In this document: positions 8,706 to 16,359 of the stretch, piece by piece
How the letters are laid out: each line of letters starts with the position of its first letter
Position numbering within the stretch: position 1 is the stretch's first letter
NCBI RefSeq assembly: GCF_052065695.1
Contig: NZ_JBQHTM010000006.1
Span: forward strand, 40,722-104,721
Length of the DNA stretch: 64,000 nucleotides
Direction of reading: 5' to 3'
From: Intestinimonas sp052065695
GTDB lineage: Bacteria > Bacillota > Clostridia > Oscillospirales > Oscillospiraceae
Notes under the pieces: model-generated
What the model saw: only the letters and a program-made list of their open reading frames with translations
The model's database searches: none
Told to the model about the DNA's origin: nothing
Translations under genes and position numbers: made by a program

Positions 8706-10049
8706 TTATATAGCTTCTCGTACCACAGAGACTGCCTCGAAACCCAGCTCTGCCATGAGGTCGGCAGCCTCCGCCGTGATGCGCTCGCCGCTGACGGCGA
8801 TGGGGATAGCCGGGGGGCAGGATACCGCTGCTCCAGCGCAGATTCGGCCTGCAGCTTCCCGTACAAGGACCTCCTCCCAAGGCGACAGCATAGCCGCTCT
8901 GGGGGAGAGCACCCGCTCACCGGGAGCGGGGAGAGCAGCAGGGGTCCGCCCCACACTGGGACGGAAGCCAGAAAAAGCTGCCTCCACTCTCTGAAAATCA
9001 GACTTCAAGACATCGGCGGAGTACATAAGCACGACCTCGTCGGGGTCGGCGTACTCCGGCTCCACACCGTTCCGGCGCAGCAGATCCGCCAGCTCGTAGC
9101 CGGAGATACCAGCAGCCCAGCCGTCCACCACCAGCTTCAGGGGCTCACCGGCACGCACCGGCACCTCCTGAGCAACCAGTTTGGCTTTCAGCTCATCCAG
9201 CCGCCGAACCGTCAGCTCCAGCTGAGCACTATAGCCGTCCGCCAGACGGCGGTTGCAGGCATCCAGGGACTGGAGAATGAGATAGGAAGGGCTGGAGGAC
9301 CCAAAGAGGGCCATGGCCTGCCGGGCCTCGTGCTCATAGGGGGCCAGGGCAGTGGGGGAGACGTGAAGGTAGGCGCCTCCGGTGAGCACCGGCAGGGTCT
9401 TGTGGGCGGAGTCACAGCACAGGTCGGCCCCCAGGTCTATGGGATGGCGGGAGGGGGAGAGAAAGCGGAGATAGGCCCCGTGGGCGTTGTCCACCAGCAG
9501 GGGGACGCCGTGGCGGTGGCAAACCTCAGCCAGGCCGGCGATGTCTAACATGCCCCCCAGGTAGTCGGGGGAGGTAACGTATACTGCCAGAGGGGGTGCA
9601 GGCTGCTCCGCTAGCACCCGGTCCAGACCGGCAGGGGAGAGGGGACAGGCACACATGGGGCTCTTCCCCTCGGGAAGGAGCCACTGGGGCTCCAGGTCCA
9701 AAAGGGCGCAGGCATGGAGAAAGGCCTTGTGGGCGTTTCGGCCGGCCAATACCGTCCGGGCAGCACCCGGAGCCCGGTGGAGGAGGGCCAAGTGGAGCAT
9801 GGCCTTCACGCACTGCGAGGAGCCGCCGGCACTGTAAAAGGTATGGCGGGTACCGAAAAGGGTGGAGGCATTGTTTTCGCTCTCCAGGATGATGCCCTCC
9901 GGGTGGGAGAGGTCGTCGGCGCCGGTCACCTCGGTGATGTCCAGGGCCTCACAGCCCAGGGAGCCCCTTCCCTTGTGGCCGGGCATGTGAAGCCGGGCGG
10001 GGTGGGCGGCGGCATAGCTGCCCACGAAGTCACAGATGGGGGTGTTCAT
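8706..10049 (-). CDS. Orn/Lys/Arg decarboxylase family PLP enzyme (YaaO/SpeA-like)
   Basis: 447-residue fold-type I PLP enzyme of the group-III basic amino acid decarboxylase family. The N-terminal HMPGHKG signature is present. An Asp for the cofactor pyridine nitrogen is in DNAHGAYL and the Schiff-base Lys in DSAHKTLP. A shortened C-terminal OKR domain has CPPAIPIAVSGE. The substrate (Arg, Lys or Orn) cannot be told from sequence. The ATG at 10049 overlaps the maturase stop by four bases (ATGA), so it is translationally coupled to scfB. Longer in-frame extension runs into scfB. This coupling may be mere operon packing. Confidence 0.88.
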   Translation of the reverse strand: MNTPICDFVGSYAAAHPARLHMPGHKGRGSLGCEALDITEVTGADDLSHPEGIILESENNASTLFGTRHTFYSAGGSSQCVKAMLHLALLHRAPGAARTVLAGRNAHKAFLHACALLDLEPQWLLPEGKSPMCACPLSPAGLDRVLAEQPAPPLAVYVTSPDYLGGMLDIAGLAEVCHRHGVPLLVDNAHGAYLRFLSPSRHPIDLGADLCCDSAHKTLPVLTGGAYLHVSPTALAPYEHEARQAMALFGSSSPSYLILQSLDACNRRLADGYSAQLELTVRRLDELKAKLVAQEVPVRAGEPLKLVVDGWAAGISGYELADLLRRNGVEPEYADPDEVVLMYSADVLKSDFQRVEAAFSGFRPSVGRTPAALPAPGERVLSPRAAMLSPWEEVLVREAAGRICAGAAVSCPPAIPIAVSGERITAEAADLMAELGFEAVSVVREAI

Positions 10050-11428
10050 GCCTGGGCGTCCTGACTCTGGGCCACCTGGAGCATGATGGCGCACTCCATC
10101 CGCTTCTTGAAGAGCTCGCAGCCGTAGGGGTAGATGCCCCGGATGCTGCCGGAGGCGTGGTAGCTATTGGCGGCGCAGCCGCCGGAGCAGTAGAGCCGGG
10201 CCCAGCAGTCGGCGCACTCGGGCCGGGCGTAGGCGTTGCAGCTGCGGAACTCGTCCTGAACGGCGGTGTTGGTCACCCCGTCCCAGATGTTGCCCAGGGA
10301 GTACTTGGGGTCGCCCACGAACTGGTGGCAAGGGAAGAGCTCGCCCCAGGGGGTAACGGCCATGTACTCGGTGCCGCTGCCGCAGCCGGAGATGCGCTTG
10401 TAGATGCAGGGGCCGTGCTTCAGGTCCAGAATGTAGTGGTAGAAGGTGAAGGGACGGCCCTCCCGCTGGCGGCGGAGCATCTCCCGGGCCAGGGTCTCAT
10501 ACTGCTCAAAGAGCACGGGCAGGTCCTCTTGGGTGAGGGCGCAGGGGTCGTCGGGAGCGCACACCACCGGCTCCATGCTCAGCTCAGTGAAGCCCAGGTC
10601 AGCCATGTGGAGGATATCGTTGACGAAGTCGGTGTTGTAGTGGGTGTAGGTGCCCCGGATATAGTAGCTCTTGTCGCCCCGCCGCTCCACGAAGTGCTGG
10701 AACTTGGGCACGATGGTGTCGTAGCTGCCGTTGCCGGCATAGTCCTTCCGGAACCGGTCGTGGACCTCTTTGCGGCCATCCAAGGAGAGGACCACGTTGT
10801 GCATTTCCTTGTTGCAGAAGTCGATGACCTCGTCGTTCAGGAGCACACCGTTGGTGGTGAGGGTGAACCGGAAGTTTTTGTTGTGGATGGGCTCCAGGCT
10901 CCGGGCATAGGCCACCAGGTCCTTCACCACCTGCCAGTTCATCAGGGGCTCACCGCCGAAGAAGTCCACCTCCAGGTTCCGGCGGGTGCCGGAGTGGGCC
11001 ACCAGGAAGTCCAGGGCCTGCTTGCCCACCTCAAAGGACATGAGGGCCCGCTCGCCCTGGTATTTGCCCTGGCTGGCGAAGCAGTAGGAGCAGCTCAGGT
11101 TGCAGGTGTGGGCCACATGGAGACACAGGGCCTTGATAACGTTGGAGTGGTTCTTGTAGTCGGCGGCCATGGGGGCGTAGGTGTCGGGGGTGAAGAGCTT
11201 GTGCTCCTCCTTCAGCGCCGTCACGTCGTCGATGCAGGTGCGGACCTCCTCCTCGGTGACGTCGGGGCGGTCAGGATAGTCGGCCAGGATGCGCCGGCAG
11301 ATCTCGTCGGGGGTGTGGTCGGGGTAGAGGGCGATGATGTCATACGCCACCTCGTCCACCAGATGGACCGAACCACTGCAGGTGTCCAGGACGATGTTGT
11401 AGCCGTCCAGCTTGTATTGATGTACCAT
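10046..11428 (-). CDS. scfB: SCIFF peptide maturase (radical SAM/SPASM)
   Basis: 460-residue radical-SAM enzyme that installs thioether cross-links in the SCIFF peptide encoded just upstream. An N-terminal RiPP-recognition-type region (about 1-95) precedes the radical SAM cluster motif CNLSCSYC (C109, C113, C116). A C-terminal SPASM region holds auxiliary-cluster cysteines (CGSG, FPCHQ, CNAY, CADCW, CSGGC, GCELF). I chose ATG 11428 because GGAGGGATC precedes it; the frame extends 20 codons further only through the leader. An intrinsic terminator between scfA and scfB should make the maturase much less abundant than its substrate. Confidence 0.93.
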   Translation of the reverse strand: MVHQYKLDGYNIVLDTCSGSVHLVDEVAYDIIALYPDHTPDEICRRILADYPDRPDVTEEEVRTCIDDVTALKEEHKLFTPDTYAPMAADYKNHSNVIKALCLHVAHTCNLSCSYCFASQGKYQGERALMSFEVGKQALDFLVAHSGTRRNLEVDFFGGEPLMNWQVVKDLVAYARSLEPIHNKNFRFTLTTNGVLLNDEVIDFCNKEMHNVVLSLDGRKEVHDRFRKDYAGNGSYDTIVPKFQHFVERRGDKSYYIRGTYTHYNTDFVNDILHMADLGFTELSMEPVVCAPDDPCALTQEDLPVLFEQYETLAREMLRRQREGRPFTFYHYILDLKHGPCIYKRISGCGSGTEYMAVTPWGELFPCHQFVGDPKYSLGNIWDGVTNTAVQDEFRSCNAYARPECADCWARLYCSGGCAANSYHASGSIRGIYPYGCELFKKRMECAIMLQVAQSQDAQA

Positions 11429-11491
11429 AAATCTTGATCCCTCCACAGGATGATTGTCGCTTGGAAACGGAGCCTCAGACCGGCCCACGGC

Positions 11492-11523
11492 AAAAAAAGT
11501 GCCGCCTCACTGCAAGGCGGCAC
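11492..11523 (-). terminator. Intrinsic terminator/attenuator between scfA and scfB
   Basis: On the minus strand GTGCCGCCT, loop, AGGCGGCAC (11523-11499), then seven T (11498-11492). It lies 18 bases after the scfA stop and 64 bases before scfB, so it sets the substrate:enzyme ratio by partial read-through. Confidence 0.88.
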
Positions 11524-11540
11524 TCAGGTTTGACGTCTGC

Positions 11541-11687
11541 TTACTGCTCGTTGTTCTCGCAGGGCTGGTTGGCCACGCCGCAGCTGGTCTTACAGGCGGA
11601 CTGGCAAGAGGTCTGGCACTCGCCGCAGCCGCCGGTGGTCACGCTCTTGCAGAGGTCGCGGGTCTCGATGGTCTTGATTCTATTCAT
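11541..11687 (-). CDS. scfA: Six-cysteine ranthipeptide precursor SCIFF (48 aa)
   Basis: Short gene found by translating the stretch upstream of the maturase: 48 residues, MNRIKTIETRDLCKSVTTGG, then a core with CGECQTSCQSACKTSC and PCEN near the end. SCIFF peptides are near-universal in Clostridia and have six Cys in about 45 residues. This one has those six (C21, C24, C28, C32, C36, C43) plus an extra one at C13 in the leader. The CKTSC segment holds the Thr expected as thioether acceptor. A GGAG lies 12 bases before the ATG. A strong SigmaA promoter and an inverted repeat lie upstream, a terminator downstream. The function of the mature peptide is unknown, with quorum-type roles proposed. 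Confidence 0.93.
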   Translation of the reverse strand: MNRIKTIETRDLCKSVTTGGCGECQTSCQSACKTSCGVANQPCENNEQ

Positions 11688-11716
11688 GGTCCAAGTCTCC
11701 AATCGTTTCAGTCTGT

Positions 11717-11733
11717 ACTGTGCACAGCACAGT
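11717..11733. promoter_or_regulatory. Inverted repeat in the scfA leader (operator or RNA hairpin)
   Basis: ACTGTGC-ACA-GCACAGT: 7-bp perfect arms with a 3-base spacer, within which CTGTGCACAG is itself a 10-bp palindrome. It sits about 14 bases downstream of the scfA -10 box, so it could be a repressor site overlapping the start region or a stabilising hairpin in the mRNA. Confidence 0.5.
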
Positions 11734-11746
11734 TTTTCCTCTATAC

Positions 11747-11775
11747 AGATTAAAACAAGAACGGCCGATTGTCAA
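11747..11775 (-). promoter_or_regulatory. SigmaA promoter of scfA
   Basis: Minus strand TTGACA (11775-11770), 17-base spacer, TAATCT (11752-11747). Perfect -35 and ideal spacing; start expected near 11740, about 50 bases before the scfA ATG. Confidence 0.85.
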
Positions 11776-11789
11776 GAGGAAAACGACAG

Positions 11790-12431
11790 TCAATCGGTAA
11801 AGGCAAAGGCCCGGAGAGCGGCGTCATTAGTGACATAGAGGGCACGGTATCCGGTCTTGATCCAGCCCTTCCGGGTAAATTCCCCCAGTACCCGGCTCAC
11901 GGTCACCCGGCTCACCCCAACGGCGGCACCGATCTCCTCATGGGTGCAGCGCAGAGCCCCGCCGGCTTCTGGTGGGATGGAAAGAAGATACCGGGCCACC
12001 CGCTGGTCCGCCGGACGAAAGGACATGCCGTCTACGTGGTCGGAGAGCAGGCGGACAGTCCGGGCCAGGTACTGGAGCATGGGGAGGGCCAGCTCCGGGT
12101 GGGCCCGGAGGACCCGGTCCAGCCGCTCCCGGTCGATGGAGACCACCTTGCATTCGGTGACGGCCACAGCGGAGGACACTCGGGGACAGCCGTCGAAAAA
12201 GGCCGCCTCACCCATTAGATCCCCCGAGCGGTGGGTGGTGAGCACCCGCTCGTCCCCCGTCTCCGAGCTGATGTAGCTCCGGGCGCTGCCGGAGAGAAGG
12301 TAATAAAAGTTGTCCGCCTCGGTGCCCTGGAGGTAGATGAGCTGCCCCGGGGCGTAGGTCCTGGGGGACTGTCCCTGAGCCAGAGACGCCCAGGGGGTGG
12401 TTTCCCGCTGCTCTGTCATTTTTGTCGCCAC
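11790..12431 (-). CDS. Crp/Fnr-family transcriptional regulator
   Basis: 213 residues with an N-terminal cyclic-nucleotide-binding fold (about 25-120: GQLIYLQGTEADNFYYLLSG, GDLMGEAAFF) and a C-terminal Crp-type winged helix (about 150-205: CTHEEIGAAVGVSRVTVSRV). No N-terminal FNR cysteine cluster is seen, so it is more likely Crp-like or a general stress/redox regulator; the ligand is unknown. The start is GTG 12431, with AAAGGCGG upstream; an in-frame ATG at 12419 is possible. It has its own promoter and is divergent from leuC. It lies upstream of the scfA promoter on the same strand, so it may regulate itself, leuCDB or scfA. Confidence 0.85.
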   Translation of the reverse strand: MATKMTEQRETTPWASLAQGQSPRTYAPGQLIYLQGTEADNFYYLLSGSARSYISSETGDERVLTTHRSGDLMGEAAFFDGCPRVSSAVAVTECKVVSIDRERLDRVLRAHPELALPMLQYLARTVRLLSDHVDGMSFRPADQRVARYLLSIPPEAGGALRCTHEEIGAAVGVSRVTVSRVLGEFTRKGWIKTGYRALYVTNDAALRAFAFTD

Positions 12432-12452
12432 GCCTTTCCGCCTTTTGACAGC

Positions 12453-12482
12453 ATTGTATCACGGTTTACATTCTTTCTGCAA
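12453..12482 (-). promoter_or_regulatory. SigmaA promoter of the Crp-family gene
   Basis: Minus strand TTGCAG (12482-12477), 18-base spacer, TACAAT (12458-12453), about 22 bases before the GTG start. Confidence 0.7.
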
Positions 12483-12529
12483 GCCCTCTGCCATAATAAA
12501 ACCAATCAAACAAACAGGAGGGACCAAAT

Positions 12530-13789
12530 ATGGGTATGACCATGACCCAGAAGATCCTTGCAAAACACGCGGGCCTTGCGTCCGTGGAGGCTGGACAGCT
12601 CATTGAGGCCAAGCTGGATCTGGTGCTGGGCAACGACATCACCACTCCGGTGGCCATCACCGAATTTGACAAGGCGGGACTCACTCAGGTCTTTGACAAG
12701 GACAAGATTGCCATCGTCCTGGACCACTCCGTCCCCTGCAAGGACATCAAGTCCGCTCAGCTCTGCGCCCAGGCCAGAGCCTTCGCCCAGCGGTTTAACA
12801 TCACCCACTTCTACGATGTGGGGCAGATGGGTGTGGAGCATGCCCTCATCCCGGAGAAGGGCCTGGCCGCCCCCGGTGAGGCCATCATCGGTGCCGACTC
12901 CCACACCTGTACTTACGGTGCCCTGGGCGCCTTCTCCACCGGCGTGGGTTCCACCGACATGGCCGCGGGTATGGCCACGGGCCTGGCCTGGTTCAAGGTG
13001 CCCTCCGCCATCAAGGTCACCCTCACCGGAAAATTTGCCCCCTATGTGAGCGGCAAGGACGTGATCCTCCACCTCATCGGTGAGATCGGTGTGGACGGCG
13101 CCCTCTATAAATCCCTGGAGTTTGCCGGGGACGGTGTGGCCCAGCTCACCATGGACGACCGCTTCACCATCGCCAACATGGCCATCGAGGCCGGTGCCAA
13201 GAACGGTATCTTCCCCGTGGATGACCAGACCCGGGAATATCTCAAGGGCCGAGTGGACCGCCCGTGGGAGGCGGTGGAGCCAGACGCTGACGCCGTTTAC
13301 GACCAGGAGGCGGTCATCGACCTCTCTACCCTGCGTCCCACCGTGGCCCTGCCGCACCTGCCCTCCAACACCCGGACGGTGGACGAGGTGGCCGGCATGC
13401 CCATCCAGCAGGTGGTCATTGGCTCCTGCACCAACGGTCGGCTCAAGGATCTCCAGGAGGCTGCCGATATCCTCAATGGCCGCAAGGTGGCCAAGGGCGT
13501 GCGCTGCATCGTTCTGCCCGCCACCCAGCAGATCATGATGGACGCCATGGCCCAGGGCCTCATCCAGACCTTTATCGAGGCCGGCTGTGCCGTCTCTACA
13601 CCCACCTGCGGACCCTGCCTGGGCGGCCATATGGGTGTGCTATCCAACGGGGAGCGGGCGGTGTCCACCACCAACCGCAACTTCGTGGGCCGCATGGGTC
13701 CCACTGACTCCGAGATCATTTTGGCCAGCCCCGCCGTGGCGGCGGCCTCCGCTGTGGCCGGCTGCATCGCCGACCCGGCAAAGCTGTAA
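12530..13789 (+). CDS. leuC: 3-isopropylmalate dehydratase large subunit
   Basis: 419-residue aconitase-superfamily subunit that carries the 4Fe-4S cluster and isomerises 2- to 3-isopropylmalate in leucine synthesis. Cluster cysteines are seen in GSCTNG (C300) and CGPCLGG (C360, C363). At about 420 residues it belongs to the shorter LeuC2/HacA-type branch common in Clostridia and archaea, where the specificity partner is a separate small protein (leuD, 15 bases downstream). AGGAGGG precedes the ATG. No leuA lies nearby in this window. The promoter should lie in the 12.48-12.52 kb gap (a TAATAA at about 12495 is a weak -10 candidate). Confidence 0.95.
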   Translation: MGMTMTQKILAKHAGLASVEAGQLIEAKLDLVLGNDITTPVAITEFDKAGLTQVFDKDKIAIVLDHSVPCKDIKSAQLCAQARAFAQRFNITHFYDVGQMGVEHALIPEKGLAAPGEAIIGADSHTCTYGALGAFSTGVGSTDMAAGMATGLAWFKVPSAIKVTLTGKFAPYVSGKDVILHLIGEIGVDGALYKSLEFAGDGVAQLTMDDRFTIANMAIEAGAKNGIFPVDDQTREYLKGRVDRPWEAVEPDADAVYDQEAVIDLSTLRPTVALPHLPSNTRTVDEVAGMPIQQVVIGSCTNGRLKDLQEAADILNGRKVAKGVRCIVLPATQQIMMDAMAQGLIQTFIEAGCAVSTPTCGPCLGGHMGVLSNGERAVSTTNRNFVGRMGPTDSEIILASPAVAAASAVAGCIADPAKL

Positions 13790-13804
13790 GGGAGGAGAAA
13801 GGCA

Positions 13805-14290
13805 ATGAAGATCTATAAATATGGCGACAACGTGGATACTGATGTCATCATTCCCGCCCGCCACCTCAATAATCCCGACCCCAAGGCGCTGGCCTCCCAC
13901 TGTATGGAGGACATCGATGAGAAGTTTGCCTCCACAGTGGAGCCCGGTGACATCGTAGTGGCCGGCGCCAACTTCGGCTGCGGTTCCTCCCGGGAGCACG
14001 CCCCCCTGGCGTTGAAGTCCTGTGGTGTGAAGTGCGTTATCGCCAAGAGCTTTGCCCGCATTTTCTACCGCAACTCCATCAACATCGGCTTCCCCATCCT
14101 GGAGTGCCCCGAGGCCGCAGAAGCCATCCAGCCCGGTGATACCGTCACTGTAGACTTCAAAACCGGTGTCATCTCCGATGAGACCCAGGGTAAAACCTTC
14201 CAGGCCGCACCCTTCCCGGCTTTTGTGGACGGCATCATCGAGGCCGGTGGCCTCCTCAATTCTCTGAAGGTGAGAGGTGTGGCGAAATGA
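13805..14290 (+). CDS. leuD: 3-isopropylmalate dehydratase small subunit
   Basis: 161-residue swivel-domain partner of LeuC, supplying substrate specificity. The family segments GDNVDTDVIIPARHL near the start, GANFGCGSSREHAP (about residues 58-71) and NIGFPILEC are present. The length fits the short LeuD type that pairs with 420-residue LeuC. GGAGGAGAAAGG precedes the ATG. It overlaps leuB by four bases (ATGA). Confidence 0.95.
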   Translation: MKIYKYGDNVDTDVIIPARHLNNPDPKALASHCMEDIDEKFASTVEPGDIVVAGANFGCGSSREHAPLALKSCGVKCVIAKSFARIFYRNSINIGFPILECPEAAEAIQPGDTVTVDFKTGVISDETQGKTFQAAPFPAFVDGIIEAGGLLNSLKVRGVAK

Positions 14291-15363
14291 ATTACAAGAT
14301 CGCGCTCATCAAGGGTGACGGCATCGGCCCCGAAGTGGTGAATGAGGCCGTGGGTGTCATGGAGGCCGTAGGCAAGAAGTTCGGCCATACCTTTGAGTTC
14401 GTGGACGTGCTACTGGGCGGCTGTGCCACCGACGCGGTGGGGAAGAGCTACCCCGACGGCACCGCTGAGAAGTGTAAGGCCTGTGACGCTGTGCTGCTGG
14501 GCGCTGTAGGCGGACCCAAGTGGGGGAGTGATAAACCCGCCGAGCAGCGGCCCGAGACCGCCCTGCTGGCCATCCGGAAGGACCTGGGCCTTTACGCCAA
14601 CCTGCGTCCCGCTGCCCTGCGTCCCGCCATGGCTGACGCCTGTCCCCTGAAGAAGGAAACCGCTGAGAAGGGCATTGACCTCATGATGGTCCGGGAGCTC
14701 ACCGGCGGCATCTACTTTGGCAAGCGGGACAAGTACCAGACCGAGGACCGGGGCCTGGAGGCCACTGATTTAATGGCCTATTCCGAGAAGGAGATCGAGC
14801 GCATCGGTCGCCGGGCCTTCGAGCTGGCCCGCCTGCGCCGGAAAAAGGTCTCCAGCGTAGACAAGGCCAACGTGCTGGAGACCAGCCGCCTGTGGCGCTC
14901 CGTTATGCACCGCCTGGCGGAGGAGTACTCCGACGTCCAGTATGAGGATGTGCTGGTGGACAACTGCGCCATGCAGCTGGTGCGGGACCCCGGCCAGTTT
15001 GACGTGGTGGTCACTGAGAACATGTTCGGCGACATCCTCTCCGACGAGGCCAGCATGGTGACCGGTTCCATCGGCCTGCTGCCCTCTGCCTCTATCGGAG
15101 ATACAGCCCCCGGCCTCTATGAGCCTATCCACGGCTCCGCCCCTGACATCGCCGGCCAGGACAAGGCCAACCCTATCGCCACCATTCTGTCCGTGGCCAT
15201 GATGTTCCGCTACTCCTTCCAGCGTGCCGAGGAGGCCGACGCCATCGAGGCGGCGGTAGACGCAGTGCTGGCCGAGGGGTGGCGGACCCCCGACATTGCT
15301 GAGCCCGGTGTAAAATCCATTGGTACCAAAGAGATGGGCCGGCTCATCCGGGAGCATATTTGA
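14287..15363 (+). CDS. leuB: 3-isopropylmalate dehydrogenase
   Basis: 358-residue NAD-dependent oxidative decarboxylase, third step of leucine synthesis. Visible family features are KGDGIGPEVV at the N-terminus, the substrate-binding RELTGGIYFG, metal-binding Asp in NMFGDILSDEASMV, and the NAD-site segment HGSAPDIAGQ. The length is typical. It is the last gene of leuCDB and ends at a strong hairpin. Confidence 0.96.
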   Translation: MNYKIALIKGDGIGPEVVNEAVGVMEAVGKKFGHTFEFVDVLLGGCATDAVGKSYPDGTAEKCKACDAVLLGAVGGPKWGSDKPAEQRPETALLAIRKDLGLYANLRPAALRPAMADACPLKKETAEKGIDLMMVRELTGGIYFGKRDKYQTEDRGLEATDLMAYSEKEIERIGRRAFELARLRRKKVSSVDKANVLETSRLWRSVMHRLAEEYSDVQYEDVLVDNCAMQLVRDPGQFDVVVTENMFGDILSDEASMVTGSIGLLPSASIGDTAPGLYEPIHGSAPDIAGQDKANPIATILSVAMMFRYSFQRAEEADAIEAAVDAVLAEGWRTPDIAEPGVKSIGTKEMGRLIREHI

Positions 15364-15381
15364 ATCCTGTAAAAACGCAGA

Positions 15382-15427
15382 AGGCTGAGCCCAATAGGTC
15401 ACATAGTGTACCTATTGGGCTCAGCCT
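15382..15427. terminator. Hairpin terminator between leuB and the ferredoxin gene
   Basis: 18-bp perfect stem AGGCTGAGCCCAATAGGT / ACCTATTGGGCTCAGCCT with a 10-base loop. The T-rich tail (GTTTTT) is on the minus-strand side, so it serves the convergent ferredoxin/cupin unit best, and leuB as well. The remaining gap to 15516 has only weaker hairpins (e.g. CAGCCCTGC/GCAGGGCTG). Confidence 0.8.
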
Positions 15428-15516
15428 ATTGTGGGGGGAAGAAAGCCCCCAATAGCCCTATAAATGTCAGTGTCAGCCCTGCTCCTTCATTAAGAGGGGC
15501 AGGGCTGTAACACTGC

Positions 15517-15705
15517 TCAGTCCTCCCAGCGGATGGCGGATACCGGGCAGGAGTCAATGGCACTCTGCACATCGCTTTGATTCTCCTCGGCTGCCGCTTG
15601 GTAGGCTTCGGCTTTGCCGCCGTCATTCATGCGAAACACCGCGTCGCACATTCCGCAGCAGAGTCCGCAGCCAATGCAGGTATCCTGATCTACAAATGCT
15701 TTCAC
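15517..15705 (-). CDS. Small 4Fe-4S ferredoxin
   Basis: 62 residues. Ligands C10, C13 and C16 lie in CIGCGLCCGMC, and the distal cysteine (about C53) in DSCPVSAI. This is the mono-cluster ferredoxin pattern, with C17 and C20 as extra cysteines, one possibly forming the disulfide known in such proteins. The start is GTG, with AAGGAG 9 bases upstream. It lies 16 bases after the cupin gene, likely co-transcribed. Electron donor for an unspecified redox enzyme. Confidence 0.88.
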   Translation of the reverse strand: MKAFVDQDTCIGCGLCCGMCDAVFRMNDGGKAEAYQAAAEENQSDVQSAIDSCPVSAIRWED

Positions 15706-15721
15706 ATCAATCGCTCCTTTT

Positions 15722-16054
15722 TTAAAATACGACTACCAGAAGCATCTTGAATGCTTCTTCTCCGTATACAGCGTGGGGGTGCCCGGCGGGCATGACAATG
15801 GACTCGCCTTCGTGCAGAAGGTAATCAACACTGTCGATTGTGATTCTGCCCACTCCGTCCAGGAAGGTAACAAAGGCATCTCCACCGGATTCATGGGTAC
15901 TGATCTCCTCGCCCTTGGCAAAGGAGAACAAGGTGATGCTCAGGGCATCGTTCTGCGCCAGTGTTTTGCTGACCACTTGTCCTTCCTGGTAGGCGATCTG
16001 ATCCTTCAAAACCAGCACCTCTGCCTGGGGGATGTTTTTCATTTTCATGTTCAT
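15722..16054 (-). CDS. Small cupin-domain protein
   Basis: 110 residues forming a single cupin beta-barrel. Motif 1 appears as GEEISTHESGGDAF and motif 2 as MPAGHPHAVYG, so His/Glu metal ligands are plausible. Such proteins often sit next to ferredoxins or redox enzymes in anaerobes, but the reaction is unknown. A strong AGGAGG lies 6 bases before the ATG. Confidence 0.8.
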   Translation of the reverse strand: MNMKMKNIPQAEVLVLKDQIAYQEGQVVSKTLAQNDALSITLFSFAKGEEISTHESGGDAFVTFLDGVGRITIDSVDYLLHEGESIVMPAGHPHAVYGEEAFKMLLVVVF

Positions 16055-16359
16055 TATTGTACCTCCTTAATGATAATTATGCGATAGTCTGTGGCTCCTA
16101 ATACGCCTTCATATCTAGCGCTGTTGGGGAGGTGATCGAAAAATCCACATAGCCACACTTATTTCCCGGCTATTGAAATGATCTCCCCAAAGAGATAGAT
16201 TTTACGTGTATTATTATATTACCTTATCCATAAGTTGTATGTTGTATTTACAACAAATTATTTTCTTATCCAAATCATCAGTGGGTGCTCGAACGGGTAA
16301 AATCCCTTGCATCCCCCCGGGATTTCTGCTAGAATCTTGGGTGATGACGGAGAAGGGAA
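16055..16359. other. AT-rich divergent intergenic region
   Basis: 305 bases between the cupin (-) and coaX (+) starts, clearly more AT-rich than the neighbours. It holds the coaX promoter (16307-16335) and a 14-bp interrupted palindrome GTTGTA-TT-TACAAC (16241-16254). A promoter for the cupin unit must also lie here but I find no convincing -35/-10 pair. No ORF or known RNA recognised. Confidence 0.5.
16307..16335 (+). promoter_or_regulatory. SigmaA promoter of coaX
   Basis: TTGCAT (16307-16312), 17-base spacer, TAGAAT (16330-16335), about 25 bases before the GTG start. Confidence 0.75.

Noticed and set aside
10157..11437. A 426-residue open frame on the + strand opposite the SCIFF maturase
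   Set aside because: It is Val/Gly/His-rich antisense translation of a GC-rich gene, with no motif or ribosome site; the minus strand encodes a clear radical-SAM enzyme.
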